Position numbers and translations under genes: made by a program. A stretch of DNA of 8,184 nucleotides. Source: Calditrichota bacterium. GTDB taxonomy: Bacteria > Electryoneota > RPQS01. Location: assembly GCA_020057985.1 (NCBI GenBank), contig JAGVEU010000430.1:1-8184 (forward strand), read 5' to 3'. Below the pieces are notes generated by a model. The model did no database searches. It had not been told where the DNA came from and saw only the letters and a list, made by a program, of their open reading frames with translations. Of the stretch, positions 5,765-8,184 are shown piece after piece (position 1 is the stretch's first letter; each line of letters starts with the position of its first letter).

Positions 5765-7525
5765 TTAAGGCCGATAAAGGATCTGTCCGGAACACCCAAA
5801 GGGTGCATCATTCTGGTAGCCCCAATTGTCAAAGTTGTCGTAAGTGTCAATCCAATCTCCCCATGCGCTTGAGGAATTGGCGGGATGATTGAAGGGATTT
5901 TGAAGTACGCAGTCAACACTGCCGTCGAACTGGTCGCAGTTCGGATTATCCACGCAAAGCGGCAAGCAATGGTCACAAATGTCAACGACATGCCCGAACT
6001 CATGAGCCAGAACTTTCCTCTTGAAGAGCACTCGAACCTGTGGCTTCAACCCGAATGGAAGGTTGTTGTAAGTCTCCCAATCTTCTACCTGAGCAGATAT
6101 GAATGCCAAGAGCACGCCCACACCAGCGTTTCCGCATATACCAAAGTCTGGTTGGTGATTGCAGTGCCCCCATTCCTGGCCAATATTGCCAGACTGATCC
6201 ACGACGATAGCTACTTGTTGGGAAGGTATGTCACCTGCCCACGGTAGCGGACGCCCGTACGGTGGGTCTGGCCACACCAGCGGGGTATTGAAAGGATGAA
6301 GTCCATCGGCACCGTAAGTCCCCTGCATGAAATCAATCTGCTGGAACGTCCATCCCTCCCAGACTGCCGGTTCGGTAACCACGTTGCACGGCACGATATC
6401 GCAGTCCAGCATGCCTTCGAGCGATGTGATGAAGTCTGAACCGATCTCGTTATCCACGAGCACCTCAGCATTGTCAATGACCAGAATCTCTTTCGCTTCC
6501 GGCGATGTACGGAAGTGGGTGCCGTTTTGATTGACGAATCCACGGTGCTCTTCCCACACAGTTAACCCGTCGCCGTCAGCATCCGCACTGCTGTGGAACC
6601 GCGAAACAAAATCGTACGGGATTTGGTATGGATATGGGTCTGCGGTCAGGAAAGTGTCCTGACAATTACGCACGAACATTGCGCCCTCCGCCGCATAATC
6701 CAGCACCGCAAAACTCAAAAAGACGTCTCCTGCGGGTTGCACCGTTGAGGTCGTACGGAGTTTGAAGCATGCGGTATCCGCTTCCCACCATGTTTCCAGC
6801 AGTTGCCAGCCGTTATTCTGAGCAGCCTTAATGTCCTTTACCTGTTCAGGTTCTCCGACTGGCACTGGCGCATTCATGGCTATGCCTTCATACGTAGAGG
6901 TCTTGAAAATCGCCTCCAACCTCATTGGATTCGACACATGGATTTGAAAACACAACTGTTCACCGTAGCTCGGAAGCCAATCACTGTAGGGATCAGGGCT
7001 ATCTTCACAAGGGGAAATGGTGATCAAGCCCGTCATGCCTGCTGTTGGAGAATAGCCTATGTACTCTGTATAGGAGTTTGATTCAGGGCTATATCCCGAT
7101 GCGCCTGCCGCCGGAGTAAGCGGGCAATCACATCCATCGAGGTCTCGAATCCAGTGAAAACCGAAGGAAAAACCGCAGTAATTTACCTGCTCGATTGCTG
7201 TACAGTAGTTGTAGGAGTAGCCGACATACGGAACTTGACCCTGACGAAGATCGCAACCAGTCGGCGGAGAGACGTATGGATAGCCGCAACCTAATTGCGT
7301 CTGGTCACACCCCGTACATACATAGCCTCCACTCCAGCAATCCACAGTCTTGAAACCACTCCACGAATCATACCATTCGATCGAGTTGCCTGCAATTCGC
7401 ACACCCCACGAGAGCTTCCTCCGAAAAGTCGTATACTCATCTTGCGCTTTCGTTTCGCAGGTTAGCCCGATCAAAAGCAGACTCAAGCCAATGATAATAA
7501 AAGTCGGTGATTTCTTCAAGTGCAT
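5765..7525 (-). CDS. Secreted HEXXH zinc-metallopeptidase-like protein, cysteine-rich
   Basis: The chosen start gives 586 residues. It has GGGAG 9 nt upstream and yields a clean signal peptide (KK at 4-5, hydrophobic 9-22, cleavage after TKA at 25-27). The frame stays open upstream to a GTG at 7759, but that would bury the signal. Nine cysteines between 63 and 134 suggest a disulfide-rich domain; a beta-rich region follows. DADGDGL at 315-321 with Glu325/326 is a calcium-binding EF-hand or thrombospondin-3-like loop, often placed just before peptidase domains in bacterial secreted metalloproteins. The putative catalytic motif is LAHEFGH (506-512), giving zinc ligands His508 and His512 and general base Glu509. 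The third ligand is uncertain: Asp518 would fit an HEXXHXXGXXD pattern (M6, snapalysin), but the usual Gly is Asp515. His519 follows. It has no T9SS sorting domain and is the first gene of the operon. Expected role is extracellular proteolysis; activity is unproven. Confidence 0.82.
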   Translation of the reverse strand: MHLKKSPTFIIIGLSLLLIGLTCETKAQDEYTTFRRKLSWGVRIAGNSIEWYDSWSGFKTVDCWSGGYVCTGCDQTQLGCGYPYVSPPTGCDLRQGQVPYVGYSYNYCTAIEQVNYCGFSFGFHWIRDLDGCDCPLTPAAGASGYSPESNSYTEYIGYSPTAGMTGLITISPCEDSPDPYSDWLPSYGEQLCFQIHVSNPMRLEAIFKTSTYEGIAMNAPVPVGEPEQVKDIKAAQNNGWQLLETWWEADTACFKLRTTSTVQPAGDVFLSFAVLDYAAEGAMFVRNCQDTFLTADPYPYQIPYDFVSRFHSSADADGDGLTVWEEHRGFVNQNGTHFRTSPEAKEILVIDNAEVLVDNEIGSDFITSLEGMLDCDIVPCNVVTEPAVWEGWTFQQIDFMQGTYGADGLHPFNTPLVWPDPPYGRPLPWAGDIPSQQVAIVVDQSGNIGQEWGHCNHQPDFGICGNAGVGVLLAFISAQVEDWETYNNLPFGLKPQVRVLFKRKVLAHEFGHVVDICDHCLPLCVDNPNCDQFDGSVDCVLQNPFNHPANSSSAWGDWIDTYDNFDNWGYQNDAPFGCSGQILYRP

Positions 7526-7566
7526 GAATATTCGCTCCCATTCCTCAACCCAGTAAACAGATTTCG

Positions 7567-7586
7567 GCGGGCTGAGGACAGCCCGC
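7567..7586 (-). other. Perfect 8-bp GC-rich hairpin near the peptidase ribosome site
   Basis: GCGGGCTG (7567-7574) pairs perfectly with CAGCCCGC (7579-7586) around a 4-nt loop. It is very stable for its size and lies in the leader shortly before the Shine-Dalgarno site at 7535-7539. It could affect mRNA stability or translation, or mark a pause. No terminator tail follows on either strand. Confidence 0.6.
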
Positions 7587-7676
7587 TCGGCGGATGAAAC
7601 GCTATCGTAGTGCAGAAACAACAAAGCCCTGCCGCAAACCCGCGCAGCAAGGCCATTGAAAGGGGCATAAGGAGAT

Positions 7677-7725
7677 ATATGCCGCCGCGTATCAGCGGGG
7701 CATGTCAAGACATCTGCCGCCGCGT
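7677..7725. repeat. Direct repeat flanking a palindrome in the operon leader
   Basis: ATNTGCCGCCGCGT occurs at 7677-7690 and 7712-7725, matching at 13 of 14 positions with a 35-bp period. Between the two copies, overlapping the second by two bases, lies the perfect palindrome ATGTC-AA-GACAT (7702-7713). Two direct copies around a dyad are typical of a binding site for a dimeric regulator, but could also be an RNA fold. Confidence 0.55.
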
Positions 7726-7743
7726 TAGTTCTGTTACAAGATC

Positions 7744-7761
7744 CTGTGTGGTCAGACACAG
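7744..7761 (-). other. CTGTGT/ACACAG hairpin in the operon leader
   Basis: CTGTGT (7744-7749) pairs perfectly with ACACAG (7756-7761) around a 6-nt loop. It is the first stem after the predicted transcription start and overlaps the unlikely GTG start at 7759. Confidence 0.45.
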
Positions 7762-7825
7762 TCTAAATTTCCTTCACGATACACTCCCTTTAGGTTGACG
7801 GGCGTTTGCAATAGAATCTGAATAT

Positions 7826-7854
7826 AATATAAGCATTGCTACAACAAATGTCAA
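7826..7854 (-). promoter_or_regulatory. Sigma70-like promoter of the secreted-protein operon
   Basis: On the minus strand a consensus -35 TTGACA (7849-7854) stands exactly 17 bp from a -10 TATATT (7826-7831) in AT-rich DNA. It is the best promoter in the window and points into the operon leader, with a start near 7818. It is of the general sigma70 kind rather than the Bacteroidetes -33/-7 type. Confidence 0.75.
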
Positions 7855-7955
7855 GAGATTTATGCAAGTAAAAATAAAAGCTGAATTTAAGCGCAAGTAC
7901 TGATTTCATAACTGCATAGGCTCCTATTTATGTCACAAACTCTGTACTATCCATT
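7855..7955. other. AT-rich spacer, no gene seen
   Basis: This short spacer lies between the operon promoter and the stop codon of the truncated paralog. It is visibly richer in A and T than the flanking genes. A short dyad (ATAGG/CCTAT near 7917-7928) is present, but there is no convincing terminator for the gene fragment to its right. Confidence 0.4.
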
Positions 7956-8184
7956 CTATGCCACTGCAGTTTGAGAGGCCAGCAGAGTGTCGCCGGTGAA
8001 GATCACATTGCAGTTGTACAGATACATGGCGCTGCCCGCAGGCGCATTTTCAATCACCGTATTCGTGACTTTCTGCGTCAGCGAGGGACTGTTCCACAGA
8101 CACAGCATCGAACCGCCGTAAGTTCCGCTGCTGCCGTCAATCGTGCAATGGTCAATCTGAACAGGTGTGGAAGATCCCGCCGGA
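7956..8184 (-). pseudogene. Truncated paralog of the 995-residue T9SS cargo protein (3' fragment, cut by window edge)
   Basis: The minus strand from the right edge encodes 67 residues that match residues 458-524 of the 995-residue protein at 65 positions, including TIDGSSGTYGGSMLCLWN and ENAPAGSAMYLYNCN. Homology ends sharply at 7982, in the middle of the beta-helix. Nine unrelated codons (starting LASQTAVA) then lead to TAG at 7956-7958. The rest of the beta-helix, the helical region and the T9SS sorting domain are therefore missing, so the product, if made, would lack the C-terminal export signal. The 5' part is outside the window. Nearly all the DNA differences are synonymous, so truncation seems recent compared with the duplication, or gene conversion has kept the copies alike. 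It might also be a short variant that is still functional; I favour a broken gene. Confidence 0.8.

Larger units (their letters stand above)
7526..7818 (-). promoter_or_regulatory. Long structured 5' leader of the peptidase operon
   Basis: The predicted transcription start near 7818 leaves about 290 nt before the peptidase ATG. Reading downstream, the leader holds a CTGTGT/ACACAG hairpin (7744-7761), a 13-of-14-bp direct repeat around a palindrome (7677-7725), and a strong GC-rich hairpin (7567-7586) about 28 nt before the ribosome site. None is followed by a T-tract. No riboswitch family was recognised. A four-codon GTG frame ends in TAG two codons before the in-frame GTG at 7759. Confidence 0.5.

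Noticed and set aside
5725..6003. N-terminal extension of the middle gene to an upstream ATG at 6003
   Set aside because: It would overlap the peptidase gene by more than 230 bp, bury the signal peptide, and ignore the good ribosome site in front of 5724.
7610..7798. 62-codon plus-strand frame in the operon leader
   Set aside because: It lies antisense to the structured leader and has no ribosome site or recognisable features.

Overview
The window is about 8.2 kb of chromosomal-looking bacterial DNA, and every gene I can support lies on the minus strand. The likely source is a member of the FCB superphylum (Bacteroidota/Ignavibacteria relatives or candidate phyla such as Zixibacteria or KSB1). 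The evidence is a secreted protein ending in a type IX secretion (T9SS) type A sorting domain with the LYQNYPNPFNP signature, plus several large exported proteins. This assignment is inference; no rRNA or other phylogenetic marker is present beyond part of icd.

Layout, left to right. 1-695 is the N-terminal 231 codons of NADP-type isocitrate dehydrogenase (icd), cut by the window edge. 696-1010 is its upstream region, with a sigma70-like promoter at 980-1008 and a possible second -10 at 730-735. 1015-1049 is a strong intrinsic terminator for minus-strand transcripts. 1050-1570 holds no convincing gene but is rich in inverted repeats, notably a 104-nt dyad at 1129-1232 and a bulged hairpin at 1437-1476. 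Two tandem intrinsic terminators (1573-1604 and 1662-1693) and a triple 8-bp repeat (1692-1715) close the operon to their right.

1716-7525 is a three-gene operon read right to left: a secreted, cysteine-rich HEXXH zinc-metallopeptidase-like protein (5765-7525); a secreted protein of unknown function with a proline-rich linker and helical C-terminus (4774-5724); and a 995-residue T9SS cargo protein with propeller-like, beta-helix, helical and sorting regions (1716-4703). Gaps are 40 and 70 nt, and each gene has its own Shine-Dalgarno site. The operon is headed by a good sigma70-like promoter (7826-7854) and a structured leader of about 290 nt.

7855-7955 is AT-rich spacer. 7956-8184 is the 3' end of a truncated paralog of the 995-residue protein. 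Over 203 ungapped bases it is 92% identical to positions 3131-3333, and then homology stops abruptly.

Taken together the operon looks like a cell-surface or extracellular module: a peptidase plus a surface protein delivered by T9SS, with a third exported protein of unknown job. The most unusual things are the near-identical truncated paralog, the noncanonical metal-site context of the peptidase, the structured leader, and the dyad-rich gene-free stretch at 1050-1570.
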